Shown: positions 49,639-60,690 of the stretch, one piece after another | Layout: every line of letters starts with the position of its first letter | How positions within the stretch are numbered: position 1 is the stretch's first letter | Assembly: GCA_013399115.1 (NCBI GenBank) | Contig: VXAA01001946.1 | Coordinates: 36,794-100,793, forward strand | Origin: Anseranas semipalmata | Lineage: Eukaryota > Chordata > Aves > Anseriformes > Anseranatidae | Direction: 5' to 3' | Length of the DNA stretch: 64,000 bases | Notes under the pieces: model-generated | What the model saw: only the letters and a program-made list of their open reading frames with translations | Databases searched by the model: none | What the model was told of the DNA's origin: nothing | Position numbers and translations under genes: made by a program

Positions 49639-52461
49639 TTAAACTTGTTAGCTATGCTATTGCATTGAATCATTAAAATCTTCACAACCAGGCAAAGAAA
49701 ATTTAAAAATACTTTTTGCTTTATATACTATGTACATGAGACACAAAAGAAAAGACAATAATGCTAAGTGAATATGTATGTTGTTTTTAACGAGTGAAGG
49801 AGTTATTCTGCTGCAAAATCTTACTGTGTTCTTTTTCATGCTCTGAATATGTACATTTCATGTGATCCTTTGCACTTACAGAGGGTTTTCTTCCCCAGAC
49901 ATGCTGAAACAAACCACACATGGGTATAGAACCTAGTATTTTCCTAGCAGGAAGTTAAAGTCTGCTCATCTCCTCTTGCAGAGCCAAACCACTTACAAAC
50001 ACCATACAGGTGAATGCGCTGCAGCTCTAACAGCTGGGGGTCAGCACTTTATCTCCAACCGGGAAATTTCCCCCCTTCAAAGAAGCTTTGCTCTGGAGAC
50101 CTGGCCATTTTATGCTGCAAATAGCTGTTTTGCCTGGTGATCAGAAATCAGGAGAAGGCTCCACTTTTTCAAAGAAGTGGACATGGATTCTGCCTGCATT
50201 GCCAGCCTATTCTCAAAGTAGGGTCTGGCTGCTTCTGCTTTTTTCTAGACTTACTTTGAAATGTGTTATTAAGTCAGCCATTTTATTTACCACCCGCCTC
50301 TGTGGCTCCACTTGCATTTACTAAAAGGCGGCAGAAAGAGGAAGTCAAGTCTATCAATATTGAAAGATATTTCTTAGTGCAGAGGAGGACTTGGTAAATT
50401 GGTTAACCTACTTGTATCATGAGGTATTCATAAAGATAGATTATCCTGATAAAACCTCATAATTCATATTTCCTGCTTTTGCTTCTCTGTTTTTTTTTTC
50501 AACTGTATAAACATACACAAATACATAAAATGAAAAATTCATTGATGGTGATTTTAAATGTAGAAGATTTCAGAAAACGAAGATTCAGTTGGAGAATGTG
50601 AGTTTATGAATAAATTAGCACAGAGTGATGACACTTAACAGAATAGCTTCACTTTGAAAGATCATGCCACCTACATAAAAACTCTTTCACCTAAGAGTTT
50701 GATTCAGTAAGGTACTTGAGCGTGATTCTAATGTTATGTGAATATTGTCATCAAAACTGCTTAAAATCAGATATGTTAAATGATAATATGTACGGAAAAT
50801 AAAATCCAAAGAAATGGCATTAGGTCTAATATTGCATTTATCACTGAAGTAATCTCTTTTATATGATATTTTAGTGCCCTGTTAATTGTAGATGTGGAAA
50901 TCCATATTAGCTTTTATACTCATGAACCGAGTTTGTCTTCATATGGATTCCTTCCTTTTTGCTGAACTTGGATTTTCTCCACCCTGCTATTCATTCCTCT
51001 TTGTTTGCAGTTATGGTTGTCAAGTGATTCGCCCTCCTCACAGCTGACGATGCTGCTTAGAATTCCCATGGATAGTAAATGTTTCCCTAGCACTTGTTCT
51101 TTTTGCTCTGTAGTAGGTATGAGCTTTCTAGTTTCATTTATTTTCATCATGATGCCAAGAAAAATGATAAATGTTTATAAAATCCCTCTTTGCCAGTTTA
51201 TATAAACAGTAAGTATATAAAACTGTATGGTATGGTATACTGTAAAAGTATATAAACTGTGTTATAAACAGTAACTGATAATGTTGAGAACAAGACTTCT
51301 CTTACCTGTGGCTTATTTCAGACTTAAAGAATTTCACTGATGTCAACTATTTTAATGGGAAGCTAGCCACTTCTGAATTAGGCATAGCACAGCTTTGGCT
51401 AGATATGCCCAGCTCTGTTTTCCTCTGATAGTACAAGATGCCCTATATTATCAGTCTTTTTACTGCCGCATTTAACTTTAATGGTTTATGAGAAAAAGAA
51501 GAAAAACGTATTTAGCAAGATCTAAAATAGAGTTAATTTGTCTACCTGAGGCACTGAGATCTGAATAGTGATTCAGATTTGTGAATACTGTGGCCACCTT
51601 TGCCAATGTATTACTGAAGGACTGTGGGAATACAACAGTTTTAATCAACTATTTTAATGGAGAAATTCAGAGTACTTTGGTTATTATGCTCTTTTTGTTC
51701 TGAGCAAATGAAAAATAAAACAGAATTATTTTATATCTTAGAATGAAATTGAATTTACCAGAATACTCATTACAACATGAAATGATAGATGATAAAATAT
51801 GTTTTTTAATGAGAAGTAAAAATGTCATGACATCACTAGAACATATTGCAGAACAGGCAGAGAAACAGCTCTGGCCCAGCATGCTGATAAGCAGTACTTC
51901 TGTGGTTTTCTCCTCTAGGAATGAAGAATGTACTTTTGCTTTTTGTCATATATTTTTTTTTTTATATGTACTCACTCTCAGATACATAATACAAAAGAAG
52001 TTTTCTCATCAAGAATTTCCAAGAACTACATACTGGTATGTAAACTGTTGAAATTTGCTCATTAGAAGCTCATGATCTAATGACCTTTTTCCCTTAAAGC
52101 ATTGTATTCCTAATCTCTGTTCTGCATGACAGGTTGTTCAGCATATTTCTTGTGTAGAAGGGTGGCATTGAATGCCATGAAAACCTCATTTAGCACTTGC
52201 ACACATAAGCAGAACGTGTTTGAAAATGTTGCTGTGCTCTCTAGTGGATAATTTAGTTATAAGTATTTAAGAAATTAGTGTCATCAACACTTGTAAATTT
52301 GTATTTCATTTAACTGAAAGACCTCAAGTAAGGGAAGTAAGACCTCTACCAGTTGTGGGTCTCTGCTGAAGCGTAGAATAGTATCTGTATGAAATAGCTC
52401 ACAGTTTTTGGTACACATTTCATTTTTGCCATACTTAGGGAGTGTCCACATTCTTCAGCAG

Positions 52462-52542
52462 TATTTATTTTATTTTAGTTTTTATTTTAGTTTTTTTATT
52501 TTAGTTTTTTATTTTAGTGTTTTTTTATTTTAGTTTATTTTC
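52462..52542 (+). repeat. TTTTATTTTAGT minisatellite
   Basis: About five to six imperfect units built on TTTTATTTTAGT, differing in the length of the T run between them. Each unit ends in TTTTAG, so the array presents several 3'-splice-site-like words in a row on the plus strand. Likely length-variable. Confidence 0.9.
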
Positions 52543-52964
52543 CTCCATCTTGGCCAACAGAACCCCAAAAGACCTTTTATTTGTTTGCTTTTCAGTGAAG
52601 TCCTGTGATGAATTTAGTAAGATACTTTGGAATTACTATATTTGCTTCTATAGTCCAAAGAAAGTCATGCTAAGTGTAGTACAAGATTCTCAAGTGTCGA
52701 GCGAAATCTAAGGTTATATGCCTTACATATTTTAATATTCACAATTTAATCAGTTTCTTTTCCAAAATCAGCTTGTTGTGATAGTATTTCTACTTCTGTC
52801 GTTCATTTAATAGGATTCTTTTATTGAAATCAATGACCTTGGCTTTGATCTCTGCTTTTCATTATTCTGTGGTGCAAACAGTTCTGATGAGCTCTGGAGA
52901 TTGGCACAATAATCACTTCATTGGGGTTTCTGTCCTTACTCTCGGTGAAAACTGAGCCACCGTC

Positions 52965-53885
52965 GTGTCATTCATCCCTGCTGAATCCCAGGGAGCAGCG
53001 TTTGCGAGGGAGGCTGACCACTGTGCCTGTGCTTTTTTGTACCATTGTTCTGTTGATGATTACAAAGTGAACCAGTATCTGGCTCTTGGGTCTTCATTCT
53101 CATTTCCTTTAGTCTTCAGATCTTTGTTCCCTGGCTTCCCCTCTGCAGTCTCTGCACCATGCTTTTCTAGCCCTTCCCTTGCAAACTCAGCTTCTGTTAC
53201 TGGTGGTGTCACACAGACTTTCCATATAGTTCAGTGGCAATTAACACAGTGATTTACACTTTAATTCCAACTGTTCTTTCCTTTTCTTGGCCTGACAGTC
53301 AGTCTGGATTGAAGGCATGTCATTTTTACTCATTTGAGTCAATTCCAGAGGCATTAAATAAGCATTTTTATTATTTCAAGATTTATATGCTAGAATTGGC
53401 GCAAAGGAAAATGGCTTTCCTGAAAAAACTTCATTGCCAGCTTTCTGGTATTGCTGCCTGGTGGACTTTAATGGCTGGATAATTGAAGCAGCAGATTTCA
53501 ACAAAACAATTTCCTATCCTGTTTTGCAAGGCATGGTTTCATATCCCACCTTGTCGGGTTCTCAATGGAAAGGCTGTGATAACTTTTCCTCTTATTTCAA
53601 TGAATGTTTTCATGGAGTTGCTAAATTCTGCTCTCCGTTGGTGCTGCAGTAACGTAGTCATCTACATTTCTGTCTGCTTTTGCTCACAGGCGGATGGGTA
53701 GTAGTTCAGTTGTTACTGGGTGGTGCCCATGCAAGTGGTACAATGTGCCCTTGACTATGGTACAAACCATTCCATTTTGTCTAATTGTATTGGTCTTGAC
53801 CGGTACGTGGTGTATGAATTCAACAGGAGAATTAGTTACTGCTGTACTCTCACAGCTCTCAGATTCTAGATTTGGAGTAGATTAG
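52965..53885 (+). other. Run of overlapping same-strand open frames, possible decayed coding DNA
   Basis: Open plus-strand frames of about 95, 82, 72 and 63 codons overlap or abut across 920 bases, as if one reading frame had been broken by shifts near 53240, 53440 and 53690. The strand is pyrimidine-rich, which by itself lowers the number of stop codons. I recognise no domain: the pieces contain no zinc-finger, RT or protease motif I can name. Within the run, 53690-53802 is bounded by a good acceptor (TGCTTTTGCTCACAG) and donor (CCG|GTACGT) and is open in one frame (begins RMGSSSVVTG). The alternatives are a very old pseudogene, a poorly conserved exon cluster or chance. Confidence 0.12.
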
Positions 53886-54858
53886 GAAAGCTCTCTTCAA
53901 TTCTTTGACGGAAAAAAGTTTCGCTTCATACGCATGCCTGCCACTTTGTGTTCCAGGTGATTCAGTTAAGACTGTTCAGATACCTTTATTCTGTCTTTCT
54001 ATTCTGCAAAAACAGAAGAATAAGAAATAGGAAAGGTAATCTAATTTTGAAATTGGTGGTGTTTTTCTTTTCCTTGCTTTTGGCATTTGGCTTTTGGCAT
54101 TAGGTAAGATTTAATTTAGTTTCAGTTTTTATGCCAAATTTCAAGGTAATGATGAGCTGTAATTTTAACCTTGTTGTTTTGTGCTTTCATAATAACAGCA
54201 TTATTTATATGATTTCAGTAGATGCTGCATAACTTTACAGGTTAGAAAACAATGTTCATTTTTTGTAAATACTTTTTGTATTTCTTGTATTTTTGTGAGT
54301 CATCACATCATTTAAGTGTTTTGTGTGTGTGTGTATGTACTATGCTAAGAACTGTGGATTTGGATGATTACACTAATTAAACTTGTGGTCAGAGTAGAAT
54401 GAATTTTGGAACACTACACCTCTTAAAGATTCATCTATTTTTATTAACATACACATCTAGAGAAGAGAGTTGACCATCACATCAAACCTGCTCTGGTAGT
54501 TTTATTATTGCAGTTCTAACACTCACATTGTCATCATAGATGATGCAACCTTATTGTCAAAGCATTGGTAGTCAGTCTTCCAACTTGTTTCTAAACAACT
54601 GATCAAAACAAATTCTGTAGAAAATATTACTGGCAGTTGTTTTTGGCATTGTAATTCAAATAAATCTGTCACATATTTTCCAAATAATCATGATCAAGAT
54701 GTTCTGTACTTGCTTCCCTATTAAGGATATTAAATACGTGTGTGTATAGAAATATATCTGTAATGTTTATTCAGTGCTGCAGATGTTCAGGGGAGAGAGA
54801 AGTAATTTGGACGGTGTGATGCAGTACACAGAATGGTAACTGTTTTCTTTCCTCTCCA

Positions 54859-54878
54859 TCTCTCTCTCTCTCTCTCTC
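54859..54878. repeat. (TC)n microsatellite
   Basis: About ten TC units ending in CCAG. This also makes a strong 3'-splice-site look-alike. Confidence 0.95.
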
Positions 54879-57160
54879 CAGTTGCTGCTGCAACACTAAC
54901 TCAAGCCTAGCAGTAGACATCTGGAAAGCTTGTTTTCTTTATTGCTCGGTTCTCTCCACACCAGTCCTCACCCCATTCCTCTTCCTTAGTGCTGTATCTT
55001 TTACATTTGGTGTTTGCTCCGTTAGGCTGGCTAGGGCAGTGAAGGCTGTCTGGAGTCTCATAAGAAGTTCACACCTCAAAATATGAGGAGTTACCTCTGC
55101 CTGCCACAGTTTTCTCTACCCAAATCAAATTACCTCCAAATGAATCTCATTTACCTAAGACCTGTGATACTGTCTTTGCCATCTTTTCTGTCTCCTTGAC
55201 TGGTACTGGCTCAGGTAAAAATATAAGTCTTAATTCTTTTATGAAAAGGCAGAGAAAAGCATTGCAGGGAATGACTTTTTTAATTTCAGTAGAAACGTGT
55301 GGCTTCTGCTGCTGCAGGTTCTAGATCAGTTAGACGTGGCAAATAATGGACATGGACTGTGCAGACAGTAGTGCCACATCTTAATGTTTGAATTTGTGGC
55401 AAGAATAAATGGATGTGTTCTGACGTGGAATTGTCAGAACCCAGGCTCTCCAAGCCTGTTCTAAACATCCAGTCCTGTATCCACTTCTTTCAGAGACAGA
55501 GCTCTCTGCGTGCATGCTGGAGATTTGGCCTGTTGGGGCAGCTAAGGAAAAGGGCAGAATATCCTACCGTCAGACAGCAGCTTCCCAGGGCTGCTCCAGG
55601 AAGCGATACAGAGTTGATGGAATAATGGTACAGTATAATTATTTAAAAAGACCCAGCGAATTTATAAGTTTGGGAACTTTTCTGTGATTTTATATAAATA
55701 AATATCATACATATAAAACATATATATGTATCTGTCTATCTTAAAGGATGTTCTCCTAACGTGCTTTGTTTGTTAGTTCTTTCTAACTTTCTGCTAGAGT
55801 GAGATACGGCATACTTAACCTTTAAGCAATATTTTATTGCAACATGATATAACGTTGGCCTGCAGTTTTAGTACTATAATTTTCATTCAGAGTTTTATAT
55901 ACACAAATTAACATTATTCAGTTGAAGTCAATGTGGAATATACTCCCCTGATTTCTCTCCTGATTATTCACTATTTTCCTTCTCTGTTCAAAATGTGACT
56001 GCCATTTTGTTTCCCAGGTAAAATTAGTACTTAATCTAAAATGCTGTAAAAATGCTTTTATCTTTTAAATACTGTGATTGAGGGTTTTCTTGAAGAGAAC
56101 CAAAGGGAGGAAGGGCACAATTATGTGAACCTCAGAACAACATAGAAGTTGGTGACATTTTGTAGGAACACCAATTGTAAAATCAGGAGGGGAAAATGGT
56201 GACACTAGAATGAAATAGTGGTGCTGACTTTTCACGTGGTTTAAGGAAGAGCTCTATTGGTCACAGGCCACGTCTTCATTAGCTCTGTGAATAATGTATA
56301 GAAGCTCTGTATGCCTCCTCGCTTGTGTATGGACAGGTCTCTTTATTCGATTGCCAGGTTAAAGAGCTCTCGCTGTACAAGTAATGAGTTCTTTCATTTT
56401 CTGCCATTGAGAGTGAGGGGAAGGGTTCGCAGCCTTGCTCTGCAGAATTACACCTGAGGAATCGGTTAAGCTTCTCTCCCGCAGATGGACCTCTGCCTGC
56501 ACTGAGTGCTAGTGCTAAAAGGATCCTAGCAGCTGGCCGAGCACCTTGCCCAAGCTACCTGCCAACACGTATCTGCCTGGTCTTGTTCCTTACGTGCCAG
56601 CTTTATATCCAGGAGATTCTGCCACCCTGAAAATATTTGGTCTGTGGTCTGCATTTTTTAAGAAATTCATAGATTCAGACTGCTCAGGTCCAAAGTCCTG
56701 GCGCCTAATTTCCAAGTTTTGTCTGGAGCCACTTTCTTCAGTACTGCAGACACAATTGCCAAGGAACATGGGATGAGTGCCAAAAAATTACCATATAGTC
56801 ATGGAAATGTATTTTCTCCATACTCTGGTAATTACTGAGTTACTGTACAGGTGTGTGTGAGGCACTGGTTTCCCATTCTGTTCCCAGACCCACCAAAAAT
56901 GTCCAGTCTAGCAGGGGCTGGGAGTAAGCACTAGATTATAGACTGTCCTCCTTTTCCTGATTTTTCCATTGTTTTTTACCCAGTTGGCAGCCTGCCATCT
57001 CGGACCTGGTGCAAGGCAGAAGGGCTGCCAATGTAGGCTTTACGTTCCTGTCTTTCAAGGGACAAGGTATCCATACGGTTTGATCTAAAGTTCATGCTAT
57101 TGAGAGAAAGGAATGAGAAGTGAAATATTTGGTGAACATATTTTCATTGCCTCTACTGGG

Positions 57161-57179
57161 AAAAAAAAAAAAAAAAAAA
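57161..57179. repeat. Poly-A run (19)
   Basis: Nineteen consecutive A bases about 50 bases before the CR1 3' end. CR1 does not end in poly-A, so the two are probably unrelated. Confidence 0.9.
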
Positions 57180-57229
57180 GACAGCTGTGTTAAAAATTGT
57201 GTTCAGAAAAGGTGTTGTTGTGCCGTCTG

Positions 57230-57416
57230 AATTAGTGGATTCTTCACTATGAGGGCGGTGAGGCCCTGGCACAGGCTGCCCAGAGAAGCTGCGGGTGCCC
57301 CATCCCTGGCAGTGCCCAAGGCCAGGCTGGACGGGGCTGTGGGCAGCCTGGGCTGGTGGCAGGTGGCCCTGCCCGTGGGGACCTTCCCACCCAAACCATT
57401 CTCTGATTCTATGATC
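57230..57416 (+). mobile_element. CR1 LINE 3' end, sense, internally deleted
   Basis: Plus-strand sequence with the diagnostic CR1 3' phrases GAGGCCCTGGCACAGGCTGC, CCCAGAGAAGCTGCGGGTGC and AAGGCCAGGCTGGACGGGGC, ending ACCCAAACCATTCTCTGATT then CTATGA, i.e. the ATTCTATG-type 3' tail. Between the GCCCGTGGGG and ACCTTCCCACC parts, about 30 bases present in the usual consensus (as I remember it) are missing. Only the last ~190 bases of the element are present, a typical severe 5' truncation. Open frames on both strands here are composition artefacts. Confidence 0.95.
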
Positions 57417-58193
57417 TGAGCCTGGGAGGTTTTCTAGAAGAAAAAATACAGCAAAGAATTCTGTGTCTCATACTTACTCAGGTTGTATTTTCCTTTAGAA
57501 AATTCTCTCGAGTGTCTGTGGGATATCAGAGAGAGAGGGTGATCTGTTGAGTAGGAGCAATGAAGTAAGTCTCGCAGTCAGTGTGATCAAAATGCAAGCC
57601 AGTGAAATAATATATTGTCTGGTGCAGCTGTGCAGCTACATATGTGTTGTTCAAATCTTTTCAAAGCTTATCCTATGCACGAATGTTTGGGTTTGAGTAT
57701 AGGGTACTAGAAATTAAATAATTTATATGTATTTATAAGAATTTATGACAGGAAAGGAATTGAATTTTGCTTCAAAATTGTATTCTGAATCTCATACTGA
57801 ATTTACTTAAAATTAAATGTATTCTGTTAACGTTGAGCTTGGTATCAGTCATTCCTGTAGAAGAATTCTATTTTAAAATCAAATCTAACCCAAGAGCACC
57901 GTTATCAGCACAATATTGAGCTTCAATGGGAATTTAAAAAAAATGGAGAAGATTTTTTTTGTAGTGCAAAAGAGAAAAACATTTTTTCATTGTGAACTTC
58001 CCCTTATATAATCAATTGTCTGCTGTAATGGCATATGTTGCCTTGGTTGGAATTCATGTACATACAGAGCTGCAGGCTGCAGTCAGTGTAGTCACCAAGC
58101 TATATAGTAGTACATAGTTCAGCTAAAAATAAATAGTAAATATTGACTCCTGAGAACTTCTGCTTCCTCTAAAGTAAGACTTAAATAGCCCAC

Positions 58194-58210
58194 TTTTTTT
58201 TTTTTTTTTT
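58194..58210. repeat. Poly-T run (17)
   Basis: Seventeen consecutive T followed by AG, giving a 3'-splice-site look-alike in front of an open stretch. Confidence 0.9.
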
Positions 58211-59264
58211 AGTTTCTTGTCACATTTTGACATTGGCAATGGCACAAAATATGCTAATGGGAGCATGATTTGTTTTAGAGTTTTGTGTTTGTCAGAACCA
58301 GAAATATTTCACCATCTTAGGGGCTTAGCCATTTCTGGAAGCTTTTCATGGTATTTTACCTGTGAAGATCATGCTGTATGTAAGCTGTGCCAGGGATGTC
58401 ACTTACACACAGGTCATAAAAAACTTGTCTGGAAATCTCCAGATTTATTAGGTGACTTGGAGTGTCTTTGTATTCAATTAGAATTTATCTTCCTTACAAG
58501 ATAATTTCTCTGAAAAGATCTGCAATTTGCAAAAGAGTGTATGTAATTATATAAGCTTTTGGGTAATTATATGTATATTTTAGTTATTCAGTACATTTAA
58601 TTATGCTTTGTTATGAACTGTTTACAGCGATTATCACTGGGGGAGATGGGGAGGAGAGAGAGAGGGCAAATGGAGCTGAGTCTGGAGTAAAACCAAGGGA
58701 AATTCTCATATTAAAGATTCACCAATGAATCTTTGCAGACTTTATGCAAATCCAGTGGGTATTTTGTGAAAGTGTTAATGAGTGTGACATCCTGATTACT
58801 GCAGACTTCTCCTTACATTTCCAGCCATACCAAATCCAATTGAAACTGCTAAAATTAACAACAGAAGTCCACAACAGCTAGTCAGAAAAATGTATGAAAT
58901 TTGTTTTTAACTTCTTACCCTAATTATTCTTGGAAACATTTATGTATAGAAGTTGATTTAAAATATCCTGTATGTGTTCCCTGCTGGATGACGAACTTTA
59001 CATTGGTCCCCTTAAATCCGTGAGGTGCTTTTTGCATCTCAGCACAGGGGAAACCATGCAGCTGCCCCAGCACTGAGTCTCCCATTAGAAATCTGCTTCT
59101 TTACCAACAGCTGCTATGAGCAACCCTTTTTGCCATAGCATGGCAAAGTCTTTTTGCTTTGTGTCAGCTGTGGCCTGTGACATAAAAAGTGACTCCAGAC
59201 ACATTGATTTATTTGTTCTTGAAAATTGCAAAGAATGGAAAGTAAAAAAATAGTTTAATTTCTA

Positions 59265-59290
59265 AAAATAAATAAATAAATAAATAAAAA
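59265..59290. repeat. (AAAT)n microsatellite
   Basis: About six tetramer units, nearly perfect. Confidence 0.95.
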
Positions 59291-60436
59291 TTAAAAAGCA
59301 ATTAATTAGTATGCTTCTCTTTACCTAAGAGTTCTTTTCAGGGTTCTGTATACTTCAGCCAGCTAACTCGCCTGTCTCCCTGCTATCTTTGCTTTTCATT
59401 GTGTGGGCAGCCTCTCCTCTGAACCTATCTCCCAGCTCTTGCGGGTTTTGAATTTCTGAGATGATTTCACGTTCCCTTTGCTCTCTTTTCACTTGGTCTT
59501 GCAAACCCATTCTGTCCTTAGCATTGGGCTAGGAAAGCCATTGCAACTTGTGAAGACACCGTCAGTATATGAACACTGGGGGGAGGGATATTTTCGTAGT
59601 ATGAGCTTTGGGATGGCACTGATATGGAGGCATCTAAATATGATAGCAGGCTGGTAGTTACGTATCTTTTGTTTAGCCTGTCTTTATCTGCCAGCTTGCT
59701 GTATACTGTTAACATAATTCTGAATGCCTGCAGATATGACAAGTCATAACCATAATGAGCCTGTTTATTTCAAGATACATAGTGGCATCACTCATTTGCA
59801 CATTAAAGGAAACTTTGCTGGAAGAAGACAAATTTGAGGCTACAAAAGCTTTGTGATGATTGTAATGCTAATCTGTATTCAATCCTGTGTATAAAGTGTC
59901 ACATCTCGAATACTTTAAAAAATTAATTAGTCAACTGTGTTGTGGCACAGATGAGCAGAAGCAAGTGGTTGCTTGCATCCCCAGGCTGTGCCAAGCCGTG
60001 TGCCAGCAGGACTTTAAAGGAGAGCAGGCCCTCACGCCTGGTTGTGTACGAGGTCGTGGTGTTGGTGGGACTGCGGTGCGTTAAATGATGAAAGTTGGTT
60101 TGAAGTATGGTGAGTAGCGATCTCCACATTCCTTTACATCTGTTATTTATAAGGATATTTAACTATTTGCGTGTATTTTGGTAAGAAGTAGATATACGCA
60201 TGCATATAGTGTTTGTGACAAAAATATCACTGGGACATTTGCAATCTGGAGAGCAACTGTAAATGTAAATAGGTTGGGTAAAAATAAATACAGCTGCTTA
60301 TTTGTTGTTAGCTAAGAATGAGATACGCATTTACACAGTCTCTTAACAGACTTGTATCACCATACCCCACAGATTCACACAGAAGGAGTGTTTTTTTTTG
60401 CCCACTTTCTGGGCCAGAAATTTCCTAGAAAACCTT

Positions 60437-60457
60437 CCCCCCCCCCCCCCCCCCCCC
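60437..60457. repeat. Poly-C run (21)
   Basis: Twenty-one consecutive C bases, an unusual homopolymer for AT-rich vertebrate DNA. The true length may differ because of slippage in sequencing. Confidence 0.9.
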
Positions 60458-60569
60458 TCAGATTATGGCCTGTAAGTACAGGCAACACAGTCCCATACCT
60501 GTCTCATATAGGATCGTGCTGTCTGTGTTTTTTTGAGGAAGTAAATGTGGAGTGAAAGGTCTGAATTCA

Positions 60570-60690
60570 GATTCCTCCGAATGTGTGTGCTTCGAGGTAC
60601 AGCACCAGAGGCCTCCGTCGCACCTCAGTGCCTGCCGGGGTGGGACTGCAAAATGGCGGTGTGATGGTGCGAGTGGCATTCGGAGATCCT
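60570..60690. promoter_or_regulatory. Small CpG-richer patch with YY1-like word
   Basis: A handful of CpG, the word GCAAAATGGCGGTG at 60648-60661 (YY1-like ATGGCGG core) and a 9-base inverted repeat, CTCCGAATG at 60575-60583 with CATTCGGAG at 60677-60685. The plus-strand ATG in the YY1-like word is followed by a stop after three codons, so it is not a coding start. Regulatory role is only a guess. Confidence 0.2.

Larger units (their letters stand above)
43831..57229. other. AT-rich non-coding DNA with GC-rich islets
   Basis: No recognised gene. It holds simple repeats (46458-46478, 47320-47339, 49608-49638, 52462-52542, 54859-54878, 57161-57179), two GC/CpG-rich islets (46620-46870, 48840-49060), an AT-rich stretch at 49425-49490 with a 14-base palindrome at 49448-49461, and a run of same-strand open frames at 52965-53885. 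Confidence 0.55.

Noticed and set aside
54882..55084. About 65 codons open after the (TC)n tract plus CCAG
   Set aside because: The acceptor is made by a microsatellite, there is no donor, and the peptide is not recognisable.
57203..57394. 63-codon minus-strand frame
   Set aside because: Complement of the CR1 3' end.
58217..58504. 95-codon plus-strand frame after a T-run plus AG, with a Cys/His-rich part reading CEDHAVCKLCQGCHLHTGHK
   Set aside because: The Cys/His spacing does not fit a RING, B-box or C2H2 pattern I can name, there is no downstream splice donor, and the length is within chance.
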